Shown in pieces: positions 22,727 through 31,715 of a stretch of DNA of 45,108 bases (its first letter is position 1; every line of letters starts with the position of its first letter). The translations under genes and the position numbers were made by a program. The DNA is from an uncultured Alistipes sp. (GTDB taxonomy: Bacteria; Bacteroidota; Bacteroidia; Bacteroidales; Rikenellaceae). The stretch is taken from contig URRP01000019.1 of the NCBI GenBank assembly GCA_900550375.1, positions 1 through 45,108 of the forward strand. The letters are read 5' to 3'. Under the pieces are notes generated by a model. That model was not told the DNA's origin and made no database searches. It saw only the letters and a program-made list of their open reading frames with translations.

Positions 22727-24775
22727 CTACTCCTTCATGCAGCGCACCTGCGCGCCGTAACTGCGATTGGCCGACCCCAACAACTTGTTGGTCAGCGACG
22801 ACTTGACGAATACGCCTGCCATCGGTTTATCCGAAACATACGGAGAATTGCCCCACACATACCAGCCGCTGCCCATAAACCGCACACGGCCGGTCGTTCC
22901 GAGCAATGTTCCCGCAGCCGGATAATAAATCTCCTGCCCCGCAATATCAAAGACGATTCCGTCGTTGCTCCGCTTTACATACCAACCGGAGAATGCGGTA
23001 TCGGCCGTCGGGGCGAAGGCCGTCCAGACAAAGCGGTGCGGCACGCGGTACCCGGGCGGGCACGGATCGTAGATGCTCTTCGTACCGGTATCCCCGCCGG
23101 AGAGAAGATCGCCCGCACAGCCCCACAGATCATCCATTTGACGACCGCCGGCAGGGATGTAATACCAGTTGGAAAACTGCATACCGGAGCCATTCGTAAC
23201 GTCGGTGATGAAATTCATCGGATAGCGCACCGCAGCCTCCACCGTCGCGGTTTCGCCCAACCGCGCTCCATCGGCCACGTGCCATCCGGGAGTGCCGTCA
23301 AACGTCGCAGCGGCCGTCGTTTCGTCCGTAAGTGCATCTCCCGCCGCATCGTAGACGGTCATGCGCGCCGACAGCGAACGAAACGGCACGAACGGGTCTT
23401 TACGTCCCCATTGGTAGAACATACCGTAGCTCGACACATTGTCGGCGCCCTGATAGACGGCAGTGAGTGCTCCGAGGTTGCGATCCATCGTCACCGCCTC
23501 GCCGGCCGCCGCATAATCTCCCGAAAGCGCATACCGTTGGAGTGTACCCTCCAGATCGGCCGCCGTCAGCCACAGATGCCAGCTCCAGAGAACCGTTCCG
23601 TCGGCATTGCAGGCCGCCACGACGGCGTTCCCTTCGACAAAGGGATCGGCCGTGGTAAAACCGATGCGTCCCTCCTCGCCGAGCGACAACTCGCGAATCA
23701 ATCCCGGTGTCGTCTGCCATAGGAGTTTCACGGCCGCGGGCCGCAGCGGTTCGGGCACGATCCCGTCCGCCTTCCCGCACGTCGAACCTGCGGCGTACTC
23801 CGCATCGGGCGGCGTCACTGCGCCGTTGCCCATCGTCGTGGCATCGAACGCATAACGCCCCGCACGCGGCACGACATAACAATTCGCCGTCGCCGCCGCA
23901 TCGAGGGCAAAAGGCGCCGCTTCGGAGGCCGCATAGACAAAGGGATTATACGTTTTGATATGATTGGCGCCGAGGACCACCTCCGCCTTCGAGGTTTCGC
24001 GCACCATCTGTCCGCCCGCCGTATCGGTAATCGTGAAACGCCAGCCCCGATAGCTTCCCGGCGGAACGACCAGACAGAAGACGACGGGGTCGCTTGCGGA
24101 GAGCGCCACGCCCTCCGCGCCGCAGTCGAGCAGAATCGAAGGATGTCCGGCATCGGCGGGCTGCATCGTCCACCCGTCGACGGCGTCCCACGCAATCCGC
24201 ATTCGTCCGGCCAGCGATGCGCCGTCGAGCGCCGTCAGACGAACCGAGCGGATCGTCCCCGTACCGGTGAGTTGCAGCCGCACCACGCCGCAGACCGAAC
24301 TGAAATGCATTTCCGTCCGCGTGCTTCGGGAGGCCATCGGACTGACACCCGGAGCGAACGTTCCCGAACCGCCGAAAGGCTGCACGGCCGGCAAGGTCGT
24401 CGTCACGCCCGCATCCTCGACAACAGCGTCCGAACGATAGGGATAGCAGGCGTAATAGACCGGACTTTCGAACGCTTCACCGCTGAAATCGGCGGAAGAG
24501 TCGCCGGCAAAACGATCGTCAATCTCAAAGCGGCGGTTCACCGGCGAGGTATCGCCCCACAGTCCGATCGCGTCGCCCGCCGACCACAGCACGTTCGTGC
24601 CGCGTTCGCCGCCCAGCGATGTCCGGGAACCGTCGTCGATCCAAGCGTGCATCGTCAGAGCCGCCGGAGCGGTCTGCTTCGGAAGAAGCGCTGTCCGAGC
24701 TTCGTCCGGTTCGATCCGCTCGCAGCCGATCGATGCAAGCAGAATCGCAGCATAATAGAATCTTTTCATCGCCAT
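22727..24775 (-). CDS. Fimbrillin-like family lipoprotein
   Basis: Probable surface-exposed lipoprotein related to Bacteroidales fimbrillins (Mfa-like/FimA superfamily). The open frame extends to 24856, but the signal peptide starts at 24775 (MAMKRFYYAAILLASIGC) or 24769, giving 682 or 680 residues with a lipobox at SIGC. The N-terminal part (LTMHAWIDDGSRTSLGG, VLWSAGDAIGLWG) is characteristic of the fimbrillin-like domain. The C-terminal part has MDRNLGA, YGMFYQWGRKDPF, KSIYDPCPPGYRVP and ends in GAQVRCMKE, the tail often found in multi-domain Bacteroidetes fimbrillin-like proteins. Whether it assembles into pili or is a single adhesin cannot be told. It follows a 69-residue ORF after a few bases. 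Confidence 0.88.
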   Translation of the reverse strand: MAMKRFYYAAILLASIGCERIEPDEARTALLPKQTAPAALTMHAWIDDGSRTSLGGERGTNVLWSAGDAIGLWGDTSPVNRRFEIDDRFAGDSSADFSGEAFESPVYYACYPYRSDAVVEDAGVTTTLPAVQPFGGSGTFAPGVSPMASRSTRTEMHFSSVCGVVRLQLTGTGTIRSVRLTALDGASLAGRMRIAWDAVDGWTMQPADAGHPSILLDCGAEGVALSASDPVVFCLVVPPGSYRGWRFTITDTAGGQMVRETSKAEVVLGANHIKTYNPFVYAASEAAPFALDAAATANCYVVPRAGRYAFDATTMGNGAVTPPDAEYAAGSTCGKADGIVPEPLRPAAVKLLWQTTPGLIRELSLGEEGRIGFTTADPFVEGNAVVAACNADGTVLWSWHLWLTAADLEGTLQRYALSGDYAAAGEAVTMDRNLGALTAVYQGADNVSSYGMFYQWGRKDPFVPFRSLSARMTVYDAAGDALTDETTAAATFDGTPGWHVADGARLGETATVEAAVRYPMNFITDVTNGSGMQFSNWYYIPAGGRQMDDLWGCAGDLLSGGDTGTKSIYDPCPPGYRVPHRFVWTAFAPTADTAFSGWYVKRSNDGIVFDIAGQEIYYPAAGTLLGTTGRVRFMGSGWYVWGNSPYVSDKPMAGVFVKSSLTNKLLGSANRSYGAQVRCMKE

Positions 24776-24779
24776 ATCG

Positions 24780-24989
24780 TTATAAATCTTCCCACGGGTC
24801 TTCGACCATCGGATCGTTTTCATACCCCGTCGCAGCGAAACCGCGTTCCGCAACACACTCCGTCACCTCCATTTCCGGCGGCAGATAATTTGCCCCAAAA
24901 GAGGGACATTCCCCACCGGCAGGGGCAGAGAAGGTATACGAACGATGCCGAACGCAGAAAACGGTTGTCGAAAATAGATGTTCACACAT
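24780..24989 (-). CDS. Small conserved-looking ORF upstream of fimbrillin-like gene, unknown function
   Basis: 69 residues beginning MCEHLFSTTVFCVRHRS and ending in the acidic tail NDPMVEDPWEDL. It has four Cys residues (2, 12, 28 and 45). Its stop is 5 bp before the ATG at 24775, and a TATCTTTG box lies about 29 bp before its own start, so it is placed exactly where the first gene of a transcript should be. Small proteins with a PxxEV...PWED-like acidic end are common next to fimbrillin-type genes in Bacteroidales; that comparison is from memory. No signal peptide is obvious. I consider it a real gene but cannot assign a role. Confidence 0.6.
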   Translation of the reverse strand: MCEHLFSTTVFCVRHRSYTFSAPAGGECPSFGANYLPPEMEVTECVAERGFAATGYENDPMVEDPWEDL

Positions 24990-25017
24990 AACTGATTCTG
25001 TTAATTCGTTGATAAAA

Positions 25018-25025
25018 CAAAGATA
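25018..25025 (-). promoter_or_regulatory. -7 box upstream of the small ORF and fimbrillin-like gene
   Basis: Minus-strand TATCTTTG in an AT-rich stretch, about 29 bp upstream of the ATG at 24989. A TTG-like element lies 25 bp upstream, slightly further than ideal. Confidence 0.6.
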
Positions 25026-25130
25026 ATAAAATCAGCGGAAAAAGTCTATTCAAAATACAAAACAGTCTTTTTATTCTATAAATTATCGCCTGCAAGCCGA
25101 TTTTTTCAAAAGGCGGCCTGCGATACCGGC

Positions 25131-25173
25131 AAAAAAATACCGGAGAACAGGCTTGCACCCGTTCTCCGGTATT
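25131..25173 (-). terminator. Rho-independent terminator after the TPR gene
   Basis: Minus strand: 13-bp stem AATACCGGAGAAC / GTTCTCCGGTATT with a 12-base loop, followed by a run of seven Ts (25131-25137). It lies 23 bp after the stop at 25196 and ends the gyrA-TPR transcript. Confidence 0.93.
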
Positions 25174-25195
25174 CGATCCGAAGAGAAAAGCGTCC

Positions 25196-26542
25196 TTATT
25201 CGAGCCCTTTCATCTTCTTGAGCAGCGCGTTGTACTCGTTATACTTGTCCATCATACCCGGTTCGTCGCGCAGGCGGAAGCTGATCGACTTCATGTAATC
25301 GACCGTATCCACATCCTCGGGCTTGATCTGATGCGCCTTCTCGAAGTAAGGCAGCGCCGCCATATACACGGCATTGACCGCCTTCAGATCGGCATCGTAC
25401 TCCGACTGGCTCCGGTAATTCTTCTGTCCCATCTCGGTGTTCATGGCGTCGGCCTTCACCGTATAGAAGAGACCCAGATAGTAGTTGCCGTCGTAGAGGT
25501 CGGGCTTCAGCTCGACCACCTTCTTGAACGAATTGATCGTCTCGTCGTAATTCTTCAGTTTGTAGAAGACCCTGCCGCGGCCGAACCAGAGGTCGACATT
25601 GTCGGGATCGCTCTCGAGCGATTTGTCGATCAGACCGATCAGATCGGCGGGATCGCCCACACCCTCTTCCGAGGGGTAGAGCTGCATCAGGCCGTCGAGA
25701 ATCTTCTCGTTCTTCGGGAACTTCTCGATACCCGCCAGCAGCGCATCCTTCGCCTTGGTCAGGAACGCGGCATCCTGCGCCTTCTGGCCGTAATAGCTGT
25801 GGAACAGGTAATAGTAGACGTCGCCCGCTTCATCGGCATAACCGGCAGCCAGCGCATCGTTGAGCGCCTGCGCACCGCGCACGAACGACTCGGGATGATT
25901 CGATCCGTCGACGGTCAGCAGGTAACCGGCATAGTAGAGGAATGCGGGATCGGCTTCGCCGAAAGCAGGGCATTGCTGCGCCTTGTAGGCCGTCAGATAG
26001 GCGTCGGCACCTGTAAGATATTCGCCCGTTTCGATCGAGACATTGCCCAGAATCGACGCGTAATTGACGATCTGCTCCAAGCCCTCCTTGATCTTCGACG
26101 CCAGCTTGGGATCCAGCTCATACGCCTTGTTATAGGCTTCGATCGCCGTATCGAGAGCACCCTCCTTGATCTCTTGCAGCTGCTTCCATGCAACGATCTT
26201 TCCGCCCTTCTCATAGGCGATGAAGTAAGGATAGTTCCATGCAATGGCGGGAGCGCCGTTGATCGTCACCTCCTCGGTGCTCGCAGGATCGCCTACCGAA
26301 AGTTTCATCAGCGTAGTCTCCATCGGAGCGAACAGGTTCGCCGTCGGCTCCGCTGCGGCATCGTAGTACACTTTACCGCGATTGATCCACGTAGCGGCCT
26401 TGGCGTTTTTCTTGGGATTCGCAATGTCGGCATCGCTCTTCTCGAGTTTGGACAACGTCGCCTCCTTATTCACTTTCTGGGCCTCAGCAGCCGGAATGGC
26501 CAGCAACGCAGCGGCTGCGACCATCAAAATGAATCTTTTCAT
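25196..26542 (-). CDS. Secreted tetratricopeptide-repeat protein
   Basis: 448 residues with a signal peptide (MKRFILMVAAAALLAIPAAEAQ), so periplasmic or envelope-located. The body is helical with TPR units, for example ALDTAIEAYNKAYELDPKL near residue 130 and DNVDLWFGRGRVFYKLKNYDETINSFKKVVELKPDLYDGNYYLGLFY near 320-365. It starts 45 bp downstream of the gyrA stop with no terminator between, so it is likely co-transcribed with gyrA. TPR proteins serve as protein-binding scaffolds; no partner can be read from the sequence. Orthologues next to gyrA in Bacteroidales are expected, but I cannot verify that here. Confidence 0.88.
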   Translation of the reverse strand: MKRFILMVAAAALLAIPAAEAQKVNKEATLSKLEKSDADIANPKKNAKAATWINRGKVYYDAAAEPTANLFAPMETTLMKLSVGDPASTEEVTINGAPAIAWNYPYFIAYEKGGKIVAWKQLQEIKEGALDTAIEAYNKAYELDPKLASKIKEGLEQIVNYASILGNVSIETGEYLTGADAYLTAYKAQQCPAFGEADPAFLYYAGYLLTVDGSNHPESFVRGAQALNDALAAGYADEAGDVYYYLFHSYYGQKAQDAAFLTKAKDALLAGIEKFPKNEKILDGLMQLYPSEEGVGDPADLIGLIDKSLESDPDNVDLWFGRGRVFYKLKNYDETINSFKKVVELKPDLYDGNYYLGLFYTVKADAMNTEMGQKNYRSQSEYDADLKAVNAVYMAALPYFEKAHQIKPEDVDTVDYMKSISFRLRDEPGMMDKYNEYNALLKKMKGLE

Positions 26543-26587
26543 ACTCGTTTTCTAAAAATTATTGGTTTATCTCTTAAATTATCTGTT

Positions 26588-29182
26588 TTACTCCTCGGCA
26601 GCGGGCGTTTGGTCCGTTGCAGCAGGAGCTGCATTACCCTCAACGTCCGATGTTTCGTCCGTCACGACAGCAGTGCCGTTCTTCTCGCCCTCGATCGCCG
26701 CCAGCTCCTCTTCGTCGCTGCCCGGCACGGCCATCACCGAAGCGATGGCGTCGCCATCGCGCAGGTTGATGATCCGCACGCCCTGCGTAGCGCGGCCCGC
26801 CACACGGATCTGCGATACCGCCGTGCGGATCGTGAGGCCCGAACGGTTGATAATCATCAGGTCGTTGTCGTCGGTCACCGCCTGAATCGAGATCAACTTT
26901 CCGGTCTTCTCGGTGACGTTGATCGTCTTGACGCCCTTGCCGCCGCGGTTCGTAATGCGGTACTCGTCCAGATCGGTCCGTTTGCCGTAGCCGTTTTCAC
27001 TGAGCACCAGCACATCCTGCCGACTGTCGGGTTCGACACAAATCATGCCGACTACCTCGTCGTCGCCTTCGAGCGAGATACCGCGCACGCCGGCTCCCAC
27101 ACGCCCGATCGGACGTACCGTCTGCTCGTTGAAGCGGATCGCCTTGCCTTCGCGGGCCGCAATCATCACCTCGGCCTCGCCGCTGGTGAGTTTCGCCTCG
27201 ATGAGCTGGTCGCCCTCGCGGATGACGATGGCGTTGACGCCGTTGCTGCGCGGCCGCGAATAGGCCTCCAGACGGGTCTTCTTGATCGTACCGTCCTTGG
27301 TACACATCACGATATAGTTGCTGTTGACGTACTCCTCGTCGTCGAGACGCTTGACATTGATGTAGGCACGTACCTTGTCGTCCGGTTCGATCTGAATGAC
27401 GTTCTGGATGGCGCGGCCCTTCGACGAGCGCGTACCCTCGGGAATCTGGTAGACCTTCAGCCAGAAGCAGCGGCCCTTCTCGGTGAAGAAGAGCATCGTG
27501 TTGTGCATCGTGGCCACGTAGATATGCTCGATGAAATCTTCGTCGCGCGTCGCACTCCCCTTGGCGCCTACGCCGCCGCGGTTCTGCGTGCGGTATTCGG
27601 CCAGCGGCGTACGCTTGATATAGCCCATGTGCGAGATGGTGATGACCATCTCGTCGTCGGCATAGAAATCTTCGGGATTGAACTCCTCCGAAGCGTAGAC
27701 GATCTCCGTGCGGCGTTCGTCGCCGTACTTCTCCCTCATCTCGAGCAGTTCGTCCTTGATGATCTTCATCTGAAGCGGCTCGCTCTGGAGCACCTCATTG
27801 AAGTAGGCGATCTGCTTCTGCAGCTCGTCGCGTTCGGCCGTCAGTTTGCCGTGCTCCAGACCGGTCAGCGCGCGCAGACGCATCTCGATGATCGCCGAAG
27901 CCTGCAAATCGCTCAGGCCGAACTTCTCGATCAGGGCCGTCTTGGCCTCGTCGGGCGTCCGAGCGGCGCGGATGGTGTGGATCACCTCGTCGATATTGTC
28001 CTGCGCGATCAAAAGACCCAGCACGATATGCAGCCGCTCCTCGGCTTTCTGCAAGTCGAAGCGCGTGCGGCGCACCACCACGTCGTGCCGGTGCTCGATG
28101 AAGTGGCGGATCATGTCGCGCAGATTGAGCAGATAGGGACGGCCGTGCACCAGCGCGATGTTGTTCACGGGGAACGACGTCTGCAACGGCGTATTCTTAT
28201 AGAGCGTATTGAGCACCACGCTCGCCACGGCATCCTGCTTGAGGATGATGACGATGCGCAGACCCTGACGGTCCGACTCGTCGTTGATGTAGGAGATGCC
28301 CTCGATCTTCTTGTCGTTGATCATGTCGGCGATCTTCTTGATCATCTCGGCCTTGTTGACCATATAGGGAATCTCCGTCACCACGATGCACTCGCGGCCC
28401 GACGCCGTATGTTCGATCTCGGTCTTGGCGCGCATCATGACGCGGCCGCGGCCCGTCATAAGCGCCTCGCGGACGCCTTCGTAGCCGTAGATGATGCCTC
28501 CGGTCGGGAAGTCGGGGCCTTTGACGTATTTGAGCAGCTCCTCGCACTCGATGTCGCGGTTGTCGACATAGGCGCAGCAGGCGTCGATCACCTCGCTCAG
28601 ATTGTGGGGTGCCATGTTGGTAGCCATACCCACGGCGATACCGCTCGCGCCGTTGACGAGCAGCAGCGGAATCTTCGTGGGGAGTACCGTCGGCTCCTTC
28701 ATCGTATCGTCGAAGTTGTTCGTCCAGTCGATCGTCTCCTTGTCGATGTCGGCCATCACCTCGTCGGTGATCTTGCGCATACGCGCCTCGGTATATCGCA
28801 TCGCGGCCGGCGAGTCGCCGTCCATCGAACCGAAGTTGCCCTGACCGAAGACCAGCGGATACCGCAGCGACCACTCCTGCGCCATGCGCACCATCGCGTC
28901 GTAGACCGACGAGTCGCCGTGGGGGTGGAACTTACCGAGCACGTCGCCCACGATACGGGCCGACTTACGTGTCGGTTTATCGGAGTAGAGGCCCAGCTCG
29001 GCGCTCATGTCATACAAAATACGGCGGTGCACGGGCTTCAGACCGTCGCGCGCATCAGGCAGAGCACGCGATACGATGACCGACATCGAGTAATCGATGT
29101 AGGCCGATTTCATCTGCTGCTCGATATTGACGGGGATGATACGCCCCTCTAAACCGGCATTTTTTTCTTCTTCAGTCAGCAT
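26588..29182 (-). CDS. gyrA: DNA gyrase subunit A
   Basis: Breakage-reunion subunit of DNA gyrase. The start at 29182 (MLTEEEKNAGLEGRIIPVNI) is chosen over an in-frame ATG at 29317 because gyrase homology begins just after it; 864 residues result. Catalytic Tyr130 in AAMRYTEARM. The quinolone-resistance region reads HPHGDSSVYDAMVRMAQ, so Ser91 and Asp95, equivalent to E. coli Ser83 and Asp87, are the susceptible-type residues. The C-terminal beta-pinwheel carries NRGGKGVKT, a variant GyrA box, which distinguishes it from the ParC-like gene at 36041. It ends in an acidic Ala/Glu-rich tail. Expressed from a promoter about 200 bp upstream. Confidence 0.97.
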   Translation of the reverse strand: MLTEEEKNAGLEGRIIPVNIEQQMKSAYIDYSMSVIVSRALPDARDGLKPVHRRILYDMSAELGLYSDKPTRKSARIVGDVLGKFHPHGDSSVYDAMVRMAQEWSLRYPLVFGQGNFGSMDGDSPAAMRYTEARMRKITDEVMADIDKETIDWTNNFDDTMKEPTVLPTKIPLLLVNGASGIAVGMATNMAPHNLSEVIDACCAYVDNRDIECEELLKYVKGPDFPTGGIIYGYEGVREALMTGRGRVMMRAKTEIEHTASGRECIVVTEIPYMVNKAEMIKKIADMINDKKIEGISYINDESDRQGLRIVIILKQDAVASVVLNTLYKNTPLQTSFPVNNIALVHGRPYLLNLRDMIRHFIEHRHDVVVRRTRFDLQKAEERLHIVLGLLIAQDNIDEVIHTIRAARTPDEAKTALIEKFGLSDLQASAIIEMRLRALTGLEHGKLTAERDELQKQIAYFNEVLQSEPLQMKIIKDELLEMREKYGDERRTEIVYASEEFNPEDFYADDEMVITISHMGYIKRTPLAEYRTQNRGGVGAKGSATRDEDFIEHIYVATMHNTMLFFTEKGRCFWLKVYQIPEGTRSSKGRAIQNVIQIEPDDKVRAYINVKRLDDEEYVNSNYIVMCTKDGTIKKTRLEAYSRPRSNGVNAIVIREGDQLIEAKLTSGEAEVMIAAREGKAIRFNEQTVRPIGRVGAGVRGISLEGDDEVVGMICVEPDSRQDVLVLSENGYGKRTDLDEYRITNRGGKGVKTINVTEKTGKLISIQAVTDDNDLMIINRSGLTIRTAVSQIRVAGRATQGVRIINLRDGDAIASVMAVPGSDEEELAAIEGEKNGTAVVTDETSDVEGNAAPAATDQTPAAEE

Positions 29183-29388
29183 TTTTATACGATTCTTATT
29201 CCTCGGAATAGTTTCAAATTCTATCAAATTCAAGGTCCTTTTCCCCGCCGCCTTCCCGAAGGGAGGTTTCGGAGAATCCGCCGATTCCGCACCGGCGGCA
29301 AAAGCGGCGATACGCATTCGACGGACTTTTCAGGAAGCATTCGCAGCCGCTTCCCGATCCGCTCCGCCGGACCCGTATTAATAACAAG
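29183..29388 (-). other. Long 5' leader of gyrA
   Basis: About 200 nt lie between the predicted promoter and the gyrA start. The gyrA frame stays open through most of it, with an alternative ATG at 29317 that would add 45 residues (MRIAAFAAGAESADS). That extension is Ala/Pro-rich and unlike gyrase, so I treat it as untranslated leader. A CTCCGAAACCTCCC-rich stretch and a CCTTC..GAAGG stem are visible. Confidence 0.45.
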
Positions 29389-29419
29389 CAAAAATACGAT
29401 TTATTTCACAAACAGGCAA
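29389..29419 (-). promoter_or_regulatory. Promoter of the gyrA-TPR unit
   Basis: Minus-strand TATTTTTG at 29389-29396 and TTG at 29417-29419 with 20-bp spacing. It implies a leader of about 200 nt before gyrA. Confidence 0.65.
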
Positions 29420-29589
29420 CTTTTAGGGGTAAAATTTCCACCCCGCGAAACATCTTCCGGTCGGAACCCGCCGTTTTCGGCACTTTTCAGCCGATCTGAG
29501 CGCATGTAAAATCCGCCTCGACAGGAGGACGGCGAAAATCGGAGATCGACAACCGGACAAACTTTCCAACCGTCGTTTTGCCGCGACAC

Positions 29590-29620
29590 TTGCGATTGAT
29601 CGGAGGATTTCGTAGATTTG
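29590..29620 (+). promoter_or_regulatory. Promoter of the SGNH hydrolase gene
   Basis: TTG at 29590-29592 and TAGATTTG at 29613-29620 with 20-bp spacing, 22 bp before the ATG at 29643. The stretch from 29420 to 29589 upstream holds no convincing gene. Confidence 0.75.
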
Positions 29621-29642
29621 TCATACTAATCTAAAACCTACT

Positions 29643-31025
29643 ATGAACCGCCTCTTATCCTCGCTGCTCCTCTGCATCGCGACCGTACTCAGCGGTGCGG
29701 GTGCGAACCCGCCCGCAGGCGATCTGCCCTGCCTATGGCATTTCAACAAAACCCGTCACGATGCGCACGCCGCAACCTTCGTCGAAAAGGGCTATCTGTC
29801 GGCCGACGACCGGCCCGCAGCCACGCTCCGCTACGTCCGCGCCGATGGCAACGCTCCCGACGGCTTCTCCCGTACGCTCGACAAGACGCACAACCCCGCC
29901 GTCGAGGGCGGTGCAGCTGGCGACTGCTGGCTCTTCACCGTGCCGGTCGACTCGTTGGGCAAGGGCGAATGCATCGGCATCGACTTTCTCTTCGGCAACG
30001 ACGCCTCCGCCTCGAAATATTACCGGCTGGAGTATTTCGAACGCGACCGCTGGCTTCCGGCCGCTCGGCTGCTGCGCGCAGAGGAAGCTCCGAACGTCCG
30101 CTACACCCATCGGCTTTTCGCTTCAGGAAAGAACAACTCCTACAAGGTCTTCGGCACGATCCGCCTGCGCCGGCCCCTCGTGCGCGATACGCTGCGCATC
30201 CGCTGGGTGCAGGCTGCGAATCTGCGCGCCGACGGCCGCCCCGCGACGTCGGACAGCATCGGCGTCAGCGGCTTCTGCAATGCGCACGGGCTGGGTGTCT
30301 ATATCCGCCGTCTGGGTGCCGAACCGCTCTCCCGACCGCAGAAAGGACTTTTCATCGGTAACAGCTACACCTATTATAACCTCGTGCCGGGACTCGTCCG
30401 CGAACTGGCCGCCTACGAAGGCCGCGATCTCCGCATCGAAATGTTCACCATCGGCGGCTGCACGATGGAGCGTCACTTGAAGCAGGCCGACTGCCGCGAT
30501 CTGATCGACCGCGGCGGGTACGATTTCGTCGTGCTCCAAGACCAGAGTCTCCATCCGGCACTGATCGGCACGCCCGACGACAAAGGCATCGTCGACCATA
30601 TGGAGGCGATGGTCTCCTATGTCCGCGAACGCAATCCGAAGGTACGACCCTTCGTCGAGATGACATGGGGCCGGCGCAACGGTTATACCGAAGGGAAATT
30701 CGACTACGACTTCCTCTCGACCTACGCTTCGATGCAGGAACGCATCCGCATCAATACCCTCGCCGAGGCAGAAGCCGTCGGAGCGGGCTGCATCTCCGTA
30801 GGCGTCGCATGGAGCCGCGTGCGCTCGGAACGGCCCGACATCGAGCTTTACGTCCGCGACGGTTCGCATCCCTCCTATGCCGGTTCCTATCTGGCCGCCG
30901 CGGTGATCTGCGCGACGCTCACGGGAGAACCTTTCGGCGCGACGGCTTCCGACGGACTGCTCGATCCCGATACGGCGACCTACCTGCGTCGTGTGGCGAC
31001 CGAGACCGTGCTGGGCGGCAAATGA
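29643..31025 (+). CDS. Secreted SGNH/GDSL-like hydrolase with N-terminal accessory domain
   Basis: 460 residues with a signal peptide (MNRLLSSLLLCIATVLSGAGA). The N-terminal half (about 25-230) is beta-rich, with FSRTLDKTHNPAVEG and ERDRWLPAARLLRAEEAP, and looks like a carbohydrate-binding or jelly-roll-type domain. The C-terminal half has the SGNH blocks: GLFIGNSYT with Ser241; TIGGCTM with Gly271/272; VVLQDQS (Gln where classical SGNH enzymes have Asn); and DGSHPSYAGSYLAA with Asp406 and His409. This block pattern fits the DUF4886-type branch. Likely an esterase, perhaps acting on acylated glycans, but the substrate is unknown. Monocistronic: own promoter and a shared terminator. Confidence 0.87.
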   Translation: MNRLLSSLLLCIATVLSGAGANPPAGDLPCLWHFNKTRHDAHAATFVEKGYLSADDRPAATLRYVRADGNAPDGFSRTLDKTHNPAVEGGAAGDCWLFTVPVDSLGKGECIGIDFLFGNDASASKYYRLEYFERDRWLPAARLLRAEEAPNVRYTHRLFASGKNNSYKVFGTIRLRRPLVRDTLRIRWVQAANLRADGRPATSDSIGVSGFCNAHGLGVYIRRLGAEPLSRPQKGLFIGNSYTYYNLVPGLVRELAAYEGRDLRIEMFTIGGCTMERHLKQADCRDLIDRGGYDFVVLQDQSLHPALIGTPDDKGIVDHMEAMVSYVRERNPKVRPFVEMTWGRRNGYTEGKFDYDFLSTYASMQERIRINTLAEAEAVGAGCISVGVAWSRVRSERPDIELYVRDGSHPSYAGSYLAAAVICATLTGEPFGATASDGLLDPDTATYLRRVATETVLGGK

Positions 31026-31038
31026 CGACGCATCCGCA

Positions 31039-31082
31039 AACGGCGAGCGGGGTTCGGATCGATCCGAACCCCGCTCGCCGTT
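31039..31082. terminator. 44-bp perfect palindrome, bidirectional terminator
   Basis: AACGGCGAGCGGGGTTCGGATC is followed directly by its exact reverse complement, 22 bp each side with no spacer. It sits between convergent stops at 31025 and 31095. T runs are weak on both sides, so it may act mainly as a stable 3' end for both transcripts. Confidence 0.75.
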
Positions 31083-31094
31083 ATCTTGCACGCC

Positions 31095-31712
31095 TCAACG
31101 GAAATCGATCAGCTCATAGCCGGCGTAGTTCGCCGCATCGAAACGGCGTACCTCGGACGACGGCGTAACACGCCGGATCGTGATGCGCATCCGGTCACCG
31201 TCGAGATCGTAGACCACCGCCTGCGGCGTACCGTCGGCCGCGACGTCGACCGTGATCGAACTCATCACCGTCCCCTTGTCGGTCGGCGTGAGCCGCACAC
31301 GGCGCAGCCCGCCTTCGGAGGGGAGCAGTTCGCTGCGGAACGCATCGTCCAGAAAGTCGAACGCCCGCGTGGGATTACCCAGCAGGCTGTGGCTCGCCGT
31401 ATCCACGACGTCGACCACCACCTCGCGCTTCGAGGGGTCGACCTCCCATTTCGACGCTCCGTCGGAGTAAGCCTCCGCATCGCCCACACGCATATAGTAG
31501 CGGTCGCCCTCGACGGCATAGCTCCCTTCGGCCGCGAAATCGGCACCTTCGACGGCGAACGTCACCGTATAGGCCTTCATCGCCCGAAAACGGGCCGCCA
31601 GCTCCTCGACGACCGCACGCGCACCGGTATTGTCCGCCGCGCAGAGCGTCGACACGTAGAGCAGCGCCGCGAAGCACAGCATTCCTCGGAATAGATCGTT
31701 ACGTCGTCCCAT
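31095..31712 (-). CDS. LolA-like outer-membrane lipoprotein carrier
   Basis: Periplasmic chaperone that carries lipoproteins from the inner to the outer membrane, or a paralogue. 205 residues with a signal peptide (MGRRNDLFRGMLCFAALLYVSTLCAA). The mature part is an open beta-barrel pattern: YTVTFAVEGADFAAEGSYAV, RYYMRVGDAEAYSDGASKWEVD, and the tail with RVTPSSEVRRFD. It starts only 3 bp after the ftsK stop. An ftsK-lolA neighbourhood is frequent in bacteria and supports the call. Sequence conservation in LolA is low, so the family call rests on pattern and context. Confidence 0.82.
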   Translation of the reverse strand: MGRRNDLFRGMLCFAALLYVSTLCAADNTGARAVVEELAARFRAMKAYTVTFAVEGADFAAEGSYAVEGDRYYMRVGDAEAYSDGASKWEVDPSKREVVVDVVDTASHSLLGNPTRAFDFLDDAFRSELLPSEGGLRRVRLTPTDKGTVMSSITVDVAADGTPQAVVYDLDGDRMRITIRRVTPSSEVRRFDAANYAGYELIDFR

Positions 31713-31715
31713 CGT

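Noticed and set aside
25331..29152. 1273-residue open frame on the plus strand
   Set aside because: It lies fully antisense to the TPR gene and gyrA, both clearly real. It has no domain I recognise, and its composition follows the complementary codons of the real genes.
29401..29589. 62-residue minus-strand ORF
   Set aside because: It lies upstream of the gyrA promoter, has no own -7 box at a suitable distance and no recognisable features.
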